64,000 nucleotides of DNA from Typhlomys cinereus (GCA_023101885.1 JALPQD010000213.1:1869001-1933000); one strand, 5' to 3'; numbered from the stretch's first letter, positions 35,330 through 46,274 are shown. The notes: a model not told the origin generated them from the sequence alone. Program-made: numbers and translations.

Positions 35330-35559
35330 TGTGTATGTCTGTGTGTGTGTAGAGCCACAGACGAATTCGCAACCACCATGGACGCCTCCACCTCCTTCTG
35401 CCCCGGGATTCACAGGCTCCGCCCTACCAGGACCAGAAGCATAGGCCGCCCCCGCTTCCGCCTGGCGTCTATACGTGGGATCTGGGAACCGAACTTAGGA
35501 CCTTTCGCCTGCAAGGCGGAGGCTTAACCCCTGAGCCATCTCTCCAGCCCCTCATTGTA
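35219..35559 (-). repeat. Young CpG-rich tRNA-derived SINE with TSD
   Basis: Minus-strand element 35227-35551. The head is the complement of 'gagccatctctccagcccc' at its right end, with box A and a box B-like GTTCGGTTCC. The body is unusually CpG-dense, and the tail runs through a (CA)n block (35280-35350) to (AAT)n and A-rich sequence at 35227-35265. The flanks share 'tcattgta' at 35219-35226 and 35552-35559, extending to 14 bases with one mismatch. Many undecayed CpGs indicate recent insertion. Confidence 0.85.
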
Positions 35560-36427
35560 GTTTTTCTTAAAACGAACAATGACTATTAGATATGTGTAAA
35601 TTTATTTCTGAGAGCGCCACTTTCCCTCCCCGCAGACCTAGGATGGTGTTATGTGTTTGCAACTTAACTTTTTCTGTATTGGTTTTGGAGGAGATGGGAA
35701 GATATACCCCAGTTGATTATTTTCCTACCTTTTTAAGGGGGAGAAAAAATAAACATGACAAGTTTAGGAACAAGTTGTGGAAACCTGTTGGTGAGAATTT
35801 CAGATGCCTATGTCAACTAATTAAGCTTGATATTTAAGATACAGTTAAAGCACTTGAATTTCTGGGTGGTTAGCCACCTTAAACCCTCAGCCTTGTGCAA
35901 GATCGTTCCCAAACATGAGTATTTGGGCCTGCCTTACCTCGATGCCTGACAAGGAAGCTCTGGGAAAAGGCCGGTGTATACTGGAAAAGGCTTTTTTTTT
36001 TTTATGATTTTTTTAAAGTAAATAAAACCCTAGAATGGATTTTCCTTCCAAGATGTGTTTTTGTTTTATCACAATGACCTTTCTAAGAAAAGCCGAAGCC
36101 AGCCTCGGGTAAAAAGAAATGGTCACATTTCACCTGTGGTTAGCCTCCTGCCCTCTGAACTCGGTTTTTCTATCTGAACCTTTTCATGCATCTTTTCTCA
36201 CTATGTCTGATAAGGGACACTCGTGCGCTTGAGCAAAGCCAGATTGTGACTTTGACTTTCAGAAAACAGCCAACAAATAAATTTTAGTCTTCTTCAATTG
36301 CTGATGTGATGCCTCTGATTTTTTTTTCTTCCAGCACAAGAGGTTGATGAACTCCAAATTCTGATCAAATCAGTCTGCTTGTCATTCAGGGATCCCCATT
36401 GATGATCTCCATTATGTAAGTATTTCT
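35560..36427. promoter_or_regulatory. Candidate conserved noncoding sequence
   Basis: Repeat-free sequence with retained CpGs and runs such as 'gttagccaccttaaaccctc', 'acctcgatgcctgacaagga' and 'gatccccattgatgatctcc'. No coding frame with recognisable protein. The call is by composition only. Confidence 0.3.
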
Positions 36428-36540
36428 ACACACACACACACACATATGCACACATAGGCGCACACATACAGGCATGCACATACACCCACTCACACACATA
36501 CTCTCACACTCTCCCGTGTGCTTACACATACACACAGCGA
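36428..36540. repeat. (CA)n-rich imperfect microsatellite
   Basis: CACACA runs interrupted by TATG, GGCG and TCT steps over about 110 bp. Confidence 0.8.
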
Positions 36541-37235
36541 TATCGTCTCATCTTTTTTTTTTCCTATCTCTAACACAAAAGTCAAGGGGTTTGGGAGCAC
36601 ACACACAAAAAAAGAGATTTCTAAGAGAGCAGGCGATTGGGCCCGGGGTCATTCGAAAGGGTAATTATTGTTAAATGTCAGGTTAACTCTGAAGGCCTCA
36701 GCTCATCCAACTGAGAGCAGATTAGCCCAGATGGAGACATTTTCAACACGGTGCTGTCTGGCCAATCACAGGCAGCTGGGATTAGCCAAATACCTTCTCT
36801 CATCTGCTTGCTCACAGAAAGGTCAGTTTCTGCTCATTGCTTCTCTTTTAAGATGTGCCTCCCTCTTTTTTTCCTTCTTCTTTTTCTTTTTATTTATGGC
36901 AGCCGTGTGCAGGAAATCAGGGCCCTTTTATCAGTGAATTAAATATTCAACATCTAAAACCCACTTTTTGAGAGTCAGCTTCATTCCCTTTCAGGACCAC
37001 TTTCATCTTGACTTAAGTACGGAGGACTTCTTGGGCACTTGTCCTCAGAGTATACGGCATCCTGGCCCTCCTGCCAGGCTGCAGGTCTGCCTGGCATGGT
37101 TTGCCATTTATTTTTCAGTGTTTTTGAAATATTACTCGGTTTGTTTCCTTTGCATTTTCCTCTTTAAGGGTGCAGGCCTATGGTTCCTTTATAGAAAGAA
37201 GAGAGAGAATGGAGCTAATAGCAGAGTACTCTAAA
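36541..37235. promoter_or_regulatory. Candidate conserved noncoding element
   Basis: A repeat-free stretch with motif clusters: 'gggtaattattgttaaatgt' at about 36659 (homeodomain plus SOX-like), 'ggattagccaaata' near 36780, 'tggccaatcacaggcagc' (CCAAT-type) near 36759, 'tttatggcagccgtgtgcag' and 'gaattaaatattcaac' near 36936. No coding frame. Enhancer-like by composition; conservation not tested. Confidence 0.4.
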
Positions 37236-37971
37236 CCCCAAGCTGGCTTTATACAGAGCTTCTGCCCTAGGCAACATCAATGAAGTAAAACGGGTCTGCA
37301 GAAGCATCCTAGGGTGAAATCAAGACGAGGGGAATACCACAAGGCTGTAATTCTCCACACCGTGTGTGGACGTCCCTGTGCGTGCACATGCTCTGTCCAT
37401 TATCCATGAGTAATAACAGGGGCACACTGAAATAAACAAATGTACTTCCTCTGTGTGATGTGAAAATGTGTGCATTTTAGAGAACTTCATACTGTTACTT
37501 TCAAACATTAGCCCCTTTCAGAATTCGACCCATGTGCAACACCTCAACCTTACTAGACAAGTCAAATGAGGACATGGGAGGAAACCATCTTTGCTGTCAC
37601 TGTGAACTGGTTTTGTTATTCTGCTTGTATCCTGTGGTGTTGCATTTTTTATTTACCTCTTTAAATTTATTATTTCTAGGAATTGTGGACATATCTTCTT
37701 GCAGTTATACCCAAGCATTTAATTTTGCAGTGCTAAAGAATTTATGTGGTGATTTTTGCTCAAATTCTTCTCCATTTTATTACACAAAAATACATCTGAT
37801 AACAAGATAAAAATAATGCTACTTATGACAATTTACAGTACTCATATAACATAGCCGATTGATAATAATGATTCATTCGTGTAAATTGACATTTAAGTTA
37901 CATTAAGTTAAGGATTTAGCCCTCAGATATTCATTTTTAATGGAAGTATTCAATAAAAAGAAGCAAGATTT
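37236..37971. other. Unique sequence, no gene seen
   Basis: Nothing recognised. Confidence 0.4.
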
Positions 37972-38105
37972 GGGACTGATGAGATGTCTTGGCAGATAAG
38001 GCACCTACTCACGAATACAGTGATCTGCATCAGATCTCTGGACACCCACGTAATAGATGGACAGAACTAACTTCCAGAAATTGTCTTCTAACTTCTGTAC
38101 ACTGA
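37972..38105 (+). repeat. Degenerate tRNA-derived SINE
   Basis: The sequence 'gggactgatgagatgtcttg' (head), 'agatctctggacacccacgt' and 'aactaacttccagaaattgt' followed by 'cttctaacttctgtac' follow the B2/B3-type order. Confidence 0.65.
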
Positions 38106-39029
38106 AGAAACCTGCATGTTGTGGACATCCATGTTGACTGATTCATGATGAAAAGTGCACCAGGCTGTCGAAATATAAAGTGCTGACCATCAGGGATGCT
38201 AGGTGTGGGCGACAAGGGAACCCAGAACCATTTCACAGCAATTCTGCATATTAAAATGGCTCTCTGTTCTTCACTGTGCAAACCATGTGACTATTTTAAA
38301 CAGTAAACTGAAGCCACTGGAGCCACATCTCATTTCTGAAATGTTTCAGACATTTTGACATATTTAGATATTCAACTTGTATTGGAAGGGAATGACATGT
38401 GAGAGTGCTTCGAGAAAGACTAGAAGGCTGAGGATGAAATGAAGGAAATGTGACTGCAATTTCAAGAACTCCTGCCCCATAATTACAGCAATAATAGTAG
38501 TAGTAGCAATAGTAGTAACAGTAGTAAGAGTAATGGAAGTAGTACTAGCAGTAGTTGTTATCTCACGAATTGTAACTGCCTTGCTAGCTAAACTCATATT
38601 TCAGAAAATGTTCTACTTAGAAATGACCATTATAGCCTTGTGACCCATTCCTGTCTCATCTCATGATCTGATGTCCTCCCCTTTCAGTTCTAGATGTGGA
38701 CTTGGAGTTTTCTCATGAAGGAGCTTGATCTAAAAAGGCAAGCAGCTGGAGCTGATATAATACAAAAATGATACATTAAATGCCAGCTGGCCAACTTTTC
38801 CATGTGGACATAAATAAGCAGAATAATGTAATATCAGGAGATCATTTAAACAGTGCATCTAGCACACTAATGAAATACTTGACTGGATCACCAGTATAGC
38901 TAGGAGTATAGCAGATAGAGCAGATGCACGTTGGGTGTAATCTTTTTTTTCCTGTCCATGGATGCCTGAGATGTTAACATCAAGCTTCAATCAATTAGTT
39001 CTCATTTCATTAATAATAGGCTTAGATGG
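38106..39029. repeat. Unique sequence with an imperfect (AGT)n tract
   Basis: AGT-rich trinucleotide sequence lies at about 38487-38562 with AAC, AAG and ACT interruptions. The rest is unique and no gene is seen. Confidence 0.6.
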
Positions 39030-39180
39030 GACATGGGCCAGCAACATGGAACATTAAGTAAAGGTATGCACTGCACAAGCCCAATAGCCTGAGTTTGATT
39101 CCCCTGAACCCATGTATAAGTGGCAGAAGAGAACCTAGGTGAAAAAGTTGTCTGGTGATTCCCACATATTGATGAGGACA
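39030..39180 (+). repeat. Degenerate tRNA-derived SINE
   Basis: The sequence 'atagcctgagtttgattccc', 'gaacccatgtataagtggca' and 'gaagagaacctaggtgaaaa' followed by 'gttgtctggtgattccca' match the order of the other SINE bodies in the window. Confidence 0.6.
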
Positions 39181-40468
39181 TGATAATAATAACTGGTAGT
39201 TGTGCCTAATTCCTTGTATATGTATTTTGATGAATGGCATATTCTATTTTCCAAATGTCTTCAGGTCAGTTATTCTCGAGTGTGATCAAATGTAATTCTG
39301 ATGTCCATAAGACTATTAGCTTCTAGCTGTGAATAGCACTGGATATAAGGATCATTCTGCTATGTTGCTTTTTAGAAGTTAAAGAAGGGCTTGCGATTAT
39401 ACAGTTTGGTGGTATCCAGGAGAGTTAGCAATATTGCTAACTCTTGAATTTAACATCTTGAATTTAAACTCCATAATGGGTACAGTGCTAAGAATATTCT
39501 TCTGTTTAAGGTGTTCAGTGATATTCAAGTAGAAGTGGAATATTAAAATCCCAGGCACAACGCTTGCTCAGTGATATAAGGCCAAGCTGGTTATATAGTT
39601 GCACAAAAGAAATAGCAAATTCCCGAGACTGTCTGTTGCTTTGTAGCAACAGAACGCCACAGAGAAATGTCCCTAAAGACCGTAAAAGGAAGGTGTCTTC
39701 TAGTACAGACATATTTCAGTTGTTATGGTCCTCTAACCTAAGAGATGGTCCTAGAGACTAATGGGCGACTTTTTTGACAGCAGCTTATTTATGTGTCTCT
39801 GGGTACGTGAGGGTAAGCAGAGGGGATGCCAGAATACAGACAGCAGGTGAGGTTCACATGGTGGAAAGAAATTTGTTGAGTCCCTGATTACAGTGATTTC
39901 TAGGTTCCCCTCAAATAACTCCAAGTGCTCATCCTCAGCAAATTTGTTTCCAAAAGTAGGTAGACAAAAAAGGTGTTTTTTGTTTTTTTTTTTAACTCTC
40001 TAAGCAACCTACTGGAGTCAGGGTTGAGGTCAGTTTTGTGTTTCAAACTTCTCAACTTGTACAATTATTGAACAAATATCATGGTGATTTATTGCCTAAG
40101 TAATTAAATAAATAATGTATTTGAGCTATTCAGACCTTGTGCTGCAAGTATATAGTAGTGGGTTCAAATTCAGCTAAGATAAGAGCAGAATCTTTATGGG
40201 ACTTTTGCAAAGCATAGTATGTTTTTCAAAACCCAAGTTTAAAATAAAAATAACCAGTGAGATTAAAATGCAGGGAAAACTGGCTGGATTGGACTTTCGT
40301 AGTGGTCTGGGGGTTTTGATTTCAGGATTCATGGCAAGATCGGTCATTACAAGTATCTAAAGTTGCCTGATGCATCCAGGATCAGATCGTGTGTCTCTTT
40401 CCTATAGGCCAATGTGTGATGTATGCAAACCACTGATTGGCACTGAAATCTCATAACTATTTCCTTTC
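39181..40468. other. Unique sequence upstream of the full-length L1
   Basis: No gene. Contains a perfect 24-bp palindrome at 39421-39444 (listed separately). The pre-insertion flank is AT-rich. Confidence 0.45.
39421..39444. repeat. Perfect 24-bp palindrome
   Basis: The two 12-base arms are exact reverse complements with no spacer; the core is 'agcaatattgct'. It is immediately followed by a short direct repeat of 'cttgaattta'. It could form a cruciform or be a dimeric factor site; function unknown. Confidence 0.85.
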
Positions 40469-40483
40469 AAGAAGTTGAATGCT
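40469..40483 (+). repeat. Target-site duplication, 5' copy
   Basis: 'aagaagttgaatgct' is identical to 47243-47257. It immediately precedes the first base of the L1. The cut context TTTC/AAGA is an acceptable variant of the L1 endonuclease consensus TT/AAAA. Confidence 0.95.
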
Positions 40484-41329
40484 GGCCCCGCCCCCGCTCC
40501 GCTGGCCGGGACGCCTGCGCGAGATCCAGCCGGGCCTCAACGCGCGCTCTAGGACCCCCAGGTCAGCCCACGGGGACCCGGCTCCGACTCCCACCATCCA
40601 GCCGGAGCCGCGCGGGGGGCCGAGGGACGAGGAGCACCTCCCCCTGCGCCCGGGCCCCGCCCCAGCTGCCCTCGGGTTAAATAGCTCCACGCCGACGCGC
40701 CCATCCTTCCCTTCTTCGCCCCGCCCCCGCTCCGCCGGTCGGGACGCCTGCGCGAGATCCAGCCGGGCCTCAACGCGCGCTCTAGGACCCCCAGGTCAGC
40801 CCACGGGGACCCGGCTCCGACTCCCACCATCCAGCCGGAGCCGCGCGGGGGGCCGAGGGACGAGGAGCACCTCCCCCTGCGCCCGGGCCCCGCCCCAGCT
40901 GCCCTCGGGTTAAATAGCTCCACGCCGACGCGTCCATCCTTCCCTTCTTCGCCCCGCCCCCGCTCCGCCGGTCGGGACGCCTGCGCGAGATCCAGCCGGG
41001 CCTCAACGCGCGCTCTAGGACCCCCAGGTCAGCCCACGGGGACCCGGCTCCGACTCCCACCATCCAGCCCGAGCCGCGCGGGGGCCGAGGGACGAGGAGC
41101 ACCTCCCCCTGCGCCCGGGCCCCGCCCCAGCTGCCCTCGGGTTAAATAGCTCCACGCCGACGCGCCCATCCTCCCTTTTCGCCCCACCCCGCTCCACCGG
41201 TCAGGACACGCGCGCGGTCCACCCGGGCCTCACCCCGCGCCCTAGGTAAGTCCCCGTTCAGGCCCTGCCCACCAGTACCCCAGGCCAAATAATTCAGTTT
41301 AGTGAAATTGAGAGATCTTAAGAGTTAAA
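40484..41329 (+). promoter_or_regulatory. L1 5' UTR promoter: tandem 233-bp monomers
   Basis: Three monomers start at 40484, 40717 and 40950 (period 233 bp), with a degenerate partial fourth at about 41182-41225 and a non-repeated tether to 41329. The monomers differ at only a few bases. Each is CpG-dense, carries GC boxes (CCCCGCCCCC type) and a TATA-like 'gggttaaatagc' at 40674, 40907 and 41139. Monomeric 5' UTRs are known from mouse L1 (A, Tf, Gf types), where each monomer adds promoter strength; this monomer sequence is not one I recognise. The open frames in it on both strands are by-products of stop-poor GC-rich repeats. Confidence 0.92.
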
Positions 41330-42400
41330 ATGACAATGCCAAAGTCAAAGTGCAAATCCATGAGAAGCAACACTCAAGTAAACAAATTTCCCACTGAAGA
41401 AATTAATCCCATAATGTTAGACTCCAACAAGAACAAACCCGCGGAAAAAGGCCAAGAAAGCCCCACCCAGGATAAAGACTTTCAAAATATGATCATTACC
41501 ATGTTCAATACTATGAAAGAGGAAATCCGGGAGGAATTACATAATCGAATCAATCGCTTTGAAGAGCAACACAACAGACATCTGGAGGAGTTGAGAAAAA
41601 CAGTGCAAGAAACAAAAAGTGGCATAGAACAGTTAAAACAAACTCAAGCAGAGTTTAAAACTGAGCTAAAAGACAAGTTATCGTCAACCCAGAACGCCAC
41701 AGAGAGTCTTATCAACAGAACTAATGAAGCAGAAAACAGAATTTCAGACCTTGAAGATAAAGTGGGAGTACTAACCAGCTCAATGGAAGAGGTTGTTAAA
41801 GCCAAAAAGATACTTGAGAGAAATATCCAAGAGATATGGGACACCCTGAAGAAGCCTAACATGCGTATTCATGGAATACCGGAGCAAGAATCTCAAAATA
41901 CCACCCCTGAGGAAATTTTTCAAACGATCATCAAGGAAAACTTTCCTCATCTAAAAAAAGAGAGGCCCATTCATATACAAGAGGCATTCCGCACCCCAAA
42001 CAGATACGACCAAAATAGAAGCACACCGCGGCAAACAATAGTTAAAACACTCCACATTCAAGATAAAGAACTGGTGATGAGAGCTTCAAGGGAGAAAAAA
42101 CAAGTCACTTTTAAAGGCAAACCTATTAAAATAACTAATGACTTCTCAGTCGAAACAGTAAAAGCAAGAAGAGCTTGGAGAGACATACTTCAAGTATTGA
42201 ATGAGCAAAAATGTCAACCCAGGCTGATTTACCCTGCAAAACTATCAGTCATGATAGAGGGAGAAAGAAAAATTTTCCAGCACAAAGACAACTTTAAGGG
42301 ATACATGGCCACCAAACCAGGCCTTCAAAAACTGCTAGAAATGATACTCAAGCGTGAAGAAAAAAACAGGCATATCCAGGAGAACAGAAGGCAAATATAA
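41330..42400 (+). CDS. ORF1: LINE-1 ORF1 protein (RNA chaperone), intact
   Basis: This 356-residue protein is the trimeric nucleic-acid chaperone that coats L1 RNA to form the retrotransposition particle. A poorly conserved basic N-terminus (1-50) is followed by a coiled coil (about 51-170) with the trimerisation motif RISDLE (137-142, RhxxhE). An RRM follows (about 172-256, starting 'WDTLKKPNMRIHGIPE'), then the C-terminal domain (about 257-340) with 'FKGKPIKITNDFS', 'ARRAW' and 'YPAKLS' (301-306), all L1 hallmarks. Length is typical of mammalian ORF1 (about 340-370). The start has A at -3; a second ATG lies two codons downstream. No stop or frameshift. It lies 50 nt upstream of ORF2 in a different frame, as in other bicistronic L1s. 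Only the family level is assigned. Confidence 0.97.
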   Translation: MTMPKSKCKSMRSNTQVNKFPTEEINPIMLDSNKNKPAEKGQESPTQDKDFQNMIITMFNTMKEEIREELHNRINRFEEQHNRHLEELRKTVQETKSGIEQLKQTQAEFKTELKDKLSSTQNATESLINRTNEAENRISDLEDKVGVLTSSMEEVVKAKKILERNIQEIWDTLKKPNMRIHGIPEQESQNTTPEEIFQTIIKENFPHLKKERPIHIQEAFRTPNRYDQNRSTPRQTIVKTLHIQDKELVMRASREKKQVTFKGKPIKITNDFSVETVKARRAWRDILQVLNEQKCQPRLIYPAKLSVMIEGERKIFQHKDNFKGYMATKPGLQKLLEMILKREEKNRHIQENRRQI

Positions 42401-42450
42401 CACCATTAAAAGCGAAGCAATATACTTATAAAAGCTACTAAACATAATAA
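42401..42450 (+). other. L1 inter-ORF spacer
   Basis: A 50-nt A-rich spacer between the ORF1 stop and the ORF2 ATG, comparable in length to other mammalian L1s. ORF2 is translated at low efficiency by unconventional reinitiation in known L1s. The ORF2 ATG here has a T at -3, a weak context. Confidence 0.8.
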
Positions 42451-42672
42451 ATGTCCGGAATTAACAATAGTTTCTCCATTATAACACTAAATGTTAATGG
42501 ACTTAATTCACCGATCAAGAGACACAGATTACAAACTTGGATTAAAAATCACAATCCATCAATCTGTTGCCTGCACGAAACTCATCTCACCACAAAAGAT
42601 AGGCACGCTCTAAAAATAAAAGGCTGGTCAACAATTCTACAAGCAAATGGAAGCAGAAATAGGCAGGGGTAG
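42451..42672 (+). pseudogene. ORF2: LINE-1 ORF2, 5' fragment of endonuclease domain
   Basis: These 73 residues start at the canonical ORF2 ATG and contain 'ITLNVNGLNSPIKRHRLQTW' with N14 and 'HETHL' with E43, two catalytic positions of the APE-type endonuclease. The frame then runs into TAG after '...NRQG'. The protein continues in another frame from 42678 at family residue 77. Seventy-six residues from 42451 would end at 42678, yet the following frame starts at 42678, so the net change is exactly -1 base, located between about 42655 and 42677. The fragment alone is not functional. Confidence 0.95.
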
Positions 42673-42677
42673 CCATT

Positions 42678-45600
42678 ATGCTATCAGACAAAGTGGATTT
42701 CAAACCAAAAAAAATTATAAGAGACACGGATGGATACTACATTTTAGTCAGAGGTACAATTCACCAGGAAGATTTCACAATACTGAACATATATGCACCC
42801 AATACGGGCCCCTCCACATTCATTAAGAAAACCCTACAGCGTCTAAAGCAAGAAATCAACCCCCAAACGATAATTCTTGGGGACTTCAACACCGCCCTCT
42901 CTACATGGGATAGATCAACAGGTCAAAAGCTTAACAGAGACACTTTGGAACTTAATCAAACCCTGAAAGAAATGGACCTCACAGATCTCTATCGAACTTT
43001 TCACCCACGCACCAAAGAATACACATTTTTCTCAGCAGCACATGGAACTTTCTCCAAAATAGATCACATATTGGGCCACAAATTGAATCTACACATATAC
43101 AAGAAAGTTGAAATTCTAACCTGTGCCCTATCAGACCACCACGGCCTAAAGCTGGACATCCACAACACATCAAACAAGAGAAAATGCACTAACTCCTGGA
43201 AACTTAACACTATGATGCTGAATGAGAACTGGATTCAGGAAGAAATTAAAAAGGAAATTCAAGATTTCCTGAAAGTGAATGATAACGAAAATACAACTTA
43301 CCAAAATCTCTGGGACACAATGAAAGCTGTTCTAAGAGGTAAGTTCATAGCTCTTAATGCCCACGTCAAAAAAATGGAAACATCAGAAATAAACAACTTA
43401 ACAATGCAGCTTAAAGCTTTAGAGAAACTAGAGCAATCTGATCCTAAAAGCAGTAGAAGAGAAGAGATTAGCAAAATAAGGGGAGAAATATCTGAAATCG
43501 AGACTAAGAAAACGATAGAAAAAATCAACCAATCAAAAAGCTGGTTCTTTGAAAAAATCAACAAGATTGATACACCCCTAGCTAAACTAACCAAAAGCAA
43601 GAGAGAGAAAACCCAAATTAACAAAATTAGAAATGAACATGGAGTTATCACTACGGATACCCAAGAAATCCAGAGAATTATAACATCATATTTCAAAAAC
43701 TTATACTCTGTGAAGTTTGACAACACAAAAGAGATGGATGAATTTCTAAGTAAACACAACTTACCTAAATTGAATCAGGAAGTTGTGAATTATTTAAATA
43801 GTCCTATAACATATAAGGAAATTGAGGAAGTAATCTCGAATCTTCCCACCAAAAAATGTCCTGGACCAGATGGATTCAGCACAGAGTTCTACAAGACATT
43901 TAAGGAGTTAATAACACCAATACTCCTTAAACTGTTCCATCAAATAGCAAAGGAAGGAACACTACCAAATTCCTTCTATGAAGCTAATATCGTTTTAATC
44001 CCAAAACCTAATAAAGATTCACTTAAAAAAGAAAACTATAGGCCGATCTCCCTGATGAACACAGACGCAAAGATTCTCAACAAAGTCTTAGCAAATCGGA
44101 TTCAAAAACATATTAAAAAGATCATTCATGGGGACCAAGTAGGCTTCATCCCCGGCACACAAGGTTGGTTCAACATACGCAAATCAATAAATGTAATTCA
44201 TCATGTAAACCAGTCCAAAGTCCAAGACCACATGATACTCTCGATAGATGCAGAAAAAGCTTTTGACAAGATCCAACAGCCTTTTATGATCAAAACGCTA
44301 GAGACAGTAGGAATGGAAGGAACCTTTATCAATATAATAAAAGCTGTATACAACAAGCCCACAGCAAGGATTATGCTCAATGGGGAACAATTGGAAGCAT
44401 TCCCACTTCGATCAGGAACAAGACAAGGCTGTCCACTCTCACCACTTCTATTCAATATTGTACTTGAAGTCTTAGCCGAAGCCATAAGACAAGAAAGGGA
44501 CATAAGAGGGATTCAAATTGGCAAGGAAGAAGTCAAGCTATCTCTATTTGCAGATGACATGATCTTATACCTGAGTGATCCCAAAAACTCCACCAGGAAG
44601 CTCCTGGAACTAATTGAGAAGTTCAGCAGGGTGGCAGGATACAAAATAAATGTGCAAAAATCAGAGGCCTTCCTATATGCCCAGAATGAAAGAAGTGAAA
44701 AAGCCTTGAGAGAAACCATGCCATTTACTATAACCCCTAAAAAAATGAAATACCTTGGTATAAACCTAACTAAGGAGGTAAAAGACCTTTACAATGAAAA
44801 CTTTAAAACCCTAAAGAAAGAAATTGCAGAAGACACCAGAAGGTGGAAAGACCTCCCTTGTTCCTGGATTGGCAGAATCAACATTGTAAAAATGACCATC
44901 CTACCAAAGGCAATATACAGATTCAATGCTATACCAATCAAAATCCCAAAGCAATTCTTCAAAGAAGTTGACCAAACAATCTCAAAGTTCATTTGGAGGC
45001 ACAAAAGACCCAGGATAGCCAAAACAATCCTGAGTAACAAAAACACAGCTGGAGGTATTACCATACCAAACCTAAGTCTATACTACAAATCCATAGTTAT
45101 AAAGACAGCCTGGTACTGGCTCCAAAATAGACACACAGATCAATGGATAAGGATTGAAGACCCAGATATAAGCCCACAAAGTTACAGCCATTTGGTCTTT
45201 GACAAAGGGGCCCAAAGAATCCAATGGAAAAAGAACAGCATCTTCAACAAATGGTGCTGGCAAAACTGGATCTCCACATGCAGAAGATTAAAGCTGGACC
45301 CGTACTTGTCACCATGTACAAGACTTAATTCCAAATGGATCAAGGACCTTGATATCAGGCCAGAGACTTTAAAAACCATAGTTGAAAAGATAGGGAACTC
45401 CCTCGAGCTGGTTGGGCTAGGCCAACAGTTCCTAAACAGACATCCAATGGCACAGTCACTGCTACCAACTCTCAACAGTTGGGATCTTGTGAAATTAAAG
45501 AGCTTCTGTTCAGATAAAGAGATTGTAACACGAGCTCAAAGGCAACCCACAGAATGGGAGAAAATCTTCACTAACCACATATCTGACAGAGCTCTACTGT

Positions 45601-46274
45601 CCAGAGTGCACAAAGAACTTAGAAAATTAAACTCCAAGGAAAACACTGGCCCAATTAAAAAATGGGCCCTGGAACTTCAAAGAAACTTTACCAGGGATGA
45701 AATTAAAATGTCTAACAATTATCTTAAAAAATGCTCCACTTCCTTCGCCATCAGGGAAATGCAAATCAAAACTTCCCTGAGATATCATCTCACCCCGGTC
45801 AGGATGGCAAAAATCCACAATACAAACAACGACAAATGCTGGAGAGGATGTGGAGAGAGGGGAACTCTCCTACATTGTTGGTGGGAATGCAGGCTCATAC
45901 AGCCACTCTGGCGAGCCGTCTGGAGATTCTTAAAGAAATTAAAGATTGAAATGCCATATGACCCTGCTATCCCACTTTTGGGAATAACCCCCCAAGCAGC
46001 AAAGGTTCGCCTCGATAGCACAAGCTCGACCATGTTCATAGCAGCACTGTTTACAATAGCAAAGTCATGGAATCAACCTAAATGTCCAACAGTTGACGAG
46101 TGGATAAGGAAACTGTGGTACATCTATACAATGGAGTACTACTCAGCCATCAAAAATGATGAATTACTGGAATTTGCTGGGAAATGGATGTCATTAGAAA
46201 GAATTATATTAAGTGAAGTATCCCAAACCCAGAAAATTAAGCGCCGTATGTACTCCCTAATAGGTGGCTCCTAG
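42678..46274 (+). CDS. ORF2: LINE-1 ORF2 main body: endonuclease remainder, reverse transcriptase, Cys-rich C-terminus
   Basis: A 1,198-residue open frame equals L1 ORF2 residues 77-1274. Adding 76 to each position places all checked residues at canonical numbers: endonuclease Y115, D145 and N147 (in 'GDFN'), T192, D205 ('SKIDH'), S228 and H230 ('SDHH'); reverse transcriptase D600 ('SIDAEKAFD') and D702/D703 ('FADD'). The C-terminal Cys-rich motif CX3CX7HX4C is intact at 1054-1071. ORF2p nicks target DNA and copies L1 RNA onto it. No internal stop occurs from 42678 to 46274, so only the N-terminal frameshift breaks the gene. Loss of residues 1-76 removes N14 and E43, so the frame as it stands should lack nicking activity. 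Confidence 0.96.
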   Translation: MLSDKVDFKPKKIIRDTDGYYILVRGTIHQEDFTILNIYAPNTGPSTFIKKTLQRLKQEINPQTIILGDFNTALSTWDRSTGQKLNRDTLELNQTLKEMDLTDLYRTFHPRTKEYTFFSAAHGTFSKIDHILGHKLNLHIYKKVEILTCALSDHHGLKLDIHNTSNKRKCTNSWKLNTMMLNENWIQEEIKKEIQDFLKVNDNENTTYQNLWDTMKAVLRGKFIALNAHVKKMETSEINNLTMQLKALEKLEQSDPKSSRREEISKIRGEISEIETKKTIEKINQSKSWFFEKINKIDTPLAKLTKSKREKTQINKIRNEHGVITTDTQEIQRIITSYFKNLYSVKFDNTKEMDEFLSKHNLPKLNQEVVNYLNSPITYKEIEEVISNLPTKKCPGPDGFSTEFYKTFKELITPILLKLFHQIAKEGTLPNSFYEANIVLIPKPNKDSLKKENYRPISLMNTDAKILNKVLANRIQKHIKKIIHGDQVGFIPGTQGWFNIRKSINVIHHVNQSKVQDHMILSIDAEKAFDKIQQPFMIKTLETVGMEGTFINIIKAVYNKPTARIMLNGEQLEAFPLRSGTRQGCPLSPLLFNIVLEVLAEAIRQERDIRGIQIGKEEVKLSLFADDMILYLSDPKNSTRKLLELIEKFSRVAGYKINVQKSEAFLYAQNERSEKALRETMPFTITPKKMKYLGINLTKEVKDLYNENFKTLKKEIAEDTRRWKDLPCSWIGRINIVKMTILPKAIYRFNAIPIKIPKQFFKEVDQTISKFIWRHKRPRIAKTILSNKNTAGGITIPNLSLYYKSIVIKTAWYWLQNRHTDQWIRIEDPDISPQSYSHLVFDKGAQRIQWKKNSIFNKWCWQNWISTCRRLKLDPYLSPCTRLNSKWIKDLDIRPETLKTIVEKIGNSLELVGLGQQFLNRHPMAQSLLPTLNSWDLVKLKSFCSDKEIVTRAQRQPTEWEKIFTNHISDRALLSRVHKELRKLNSKENTGPIKKWALELQRNFTRDEIKMSNNYLKKCSTSFAIREMQIKTSLRYHLTPVRMAKIHNTNNDKCWRGCGERGTLLHCWWECRLIQPLWRAVWRFLKKLKIEMPYDPAIPLLGITPQAAKVRLDSTSSTMFIAALFTIAKSWNQPKCPTVDEWIRKLWYIYTMEYYSAIKNDELLEFAGKWMSLERIILSEVSQTQKIKRRMYSLIGGS

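Noticed and set aside
40479..41197. Gly/Arg/Pro-rich open frames on both strands in the GC-rich region, including repeated antisense frames
   Set aside because: They are by-products of the 233-bp L1 monomers. The period is not a multiple of three, so each frame breaks and restarts, and the same peptide appears once per monomer.
40484..41230. CpG island that could be read as a cellular gene promoter
   Set aside because: It is entirely the L1 5' UTR: it starts directly at the TSD and leads into L1 ORF1.
42979..46039. Minus-strand open frames of 60-150 residues inside L1 ORF2
   Set aside because: They are antisense shadows of ORF2 with no independent support.
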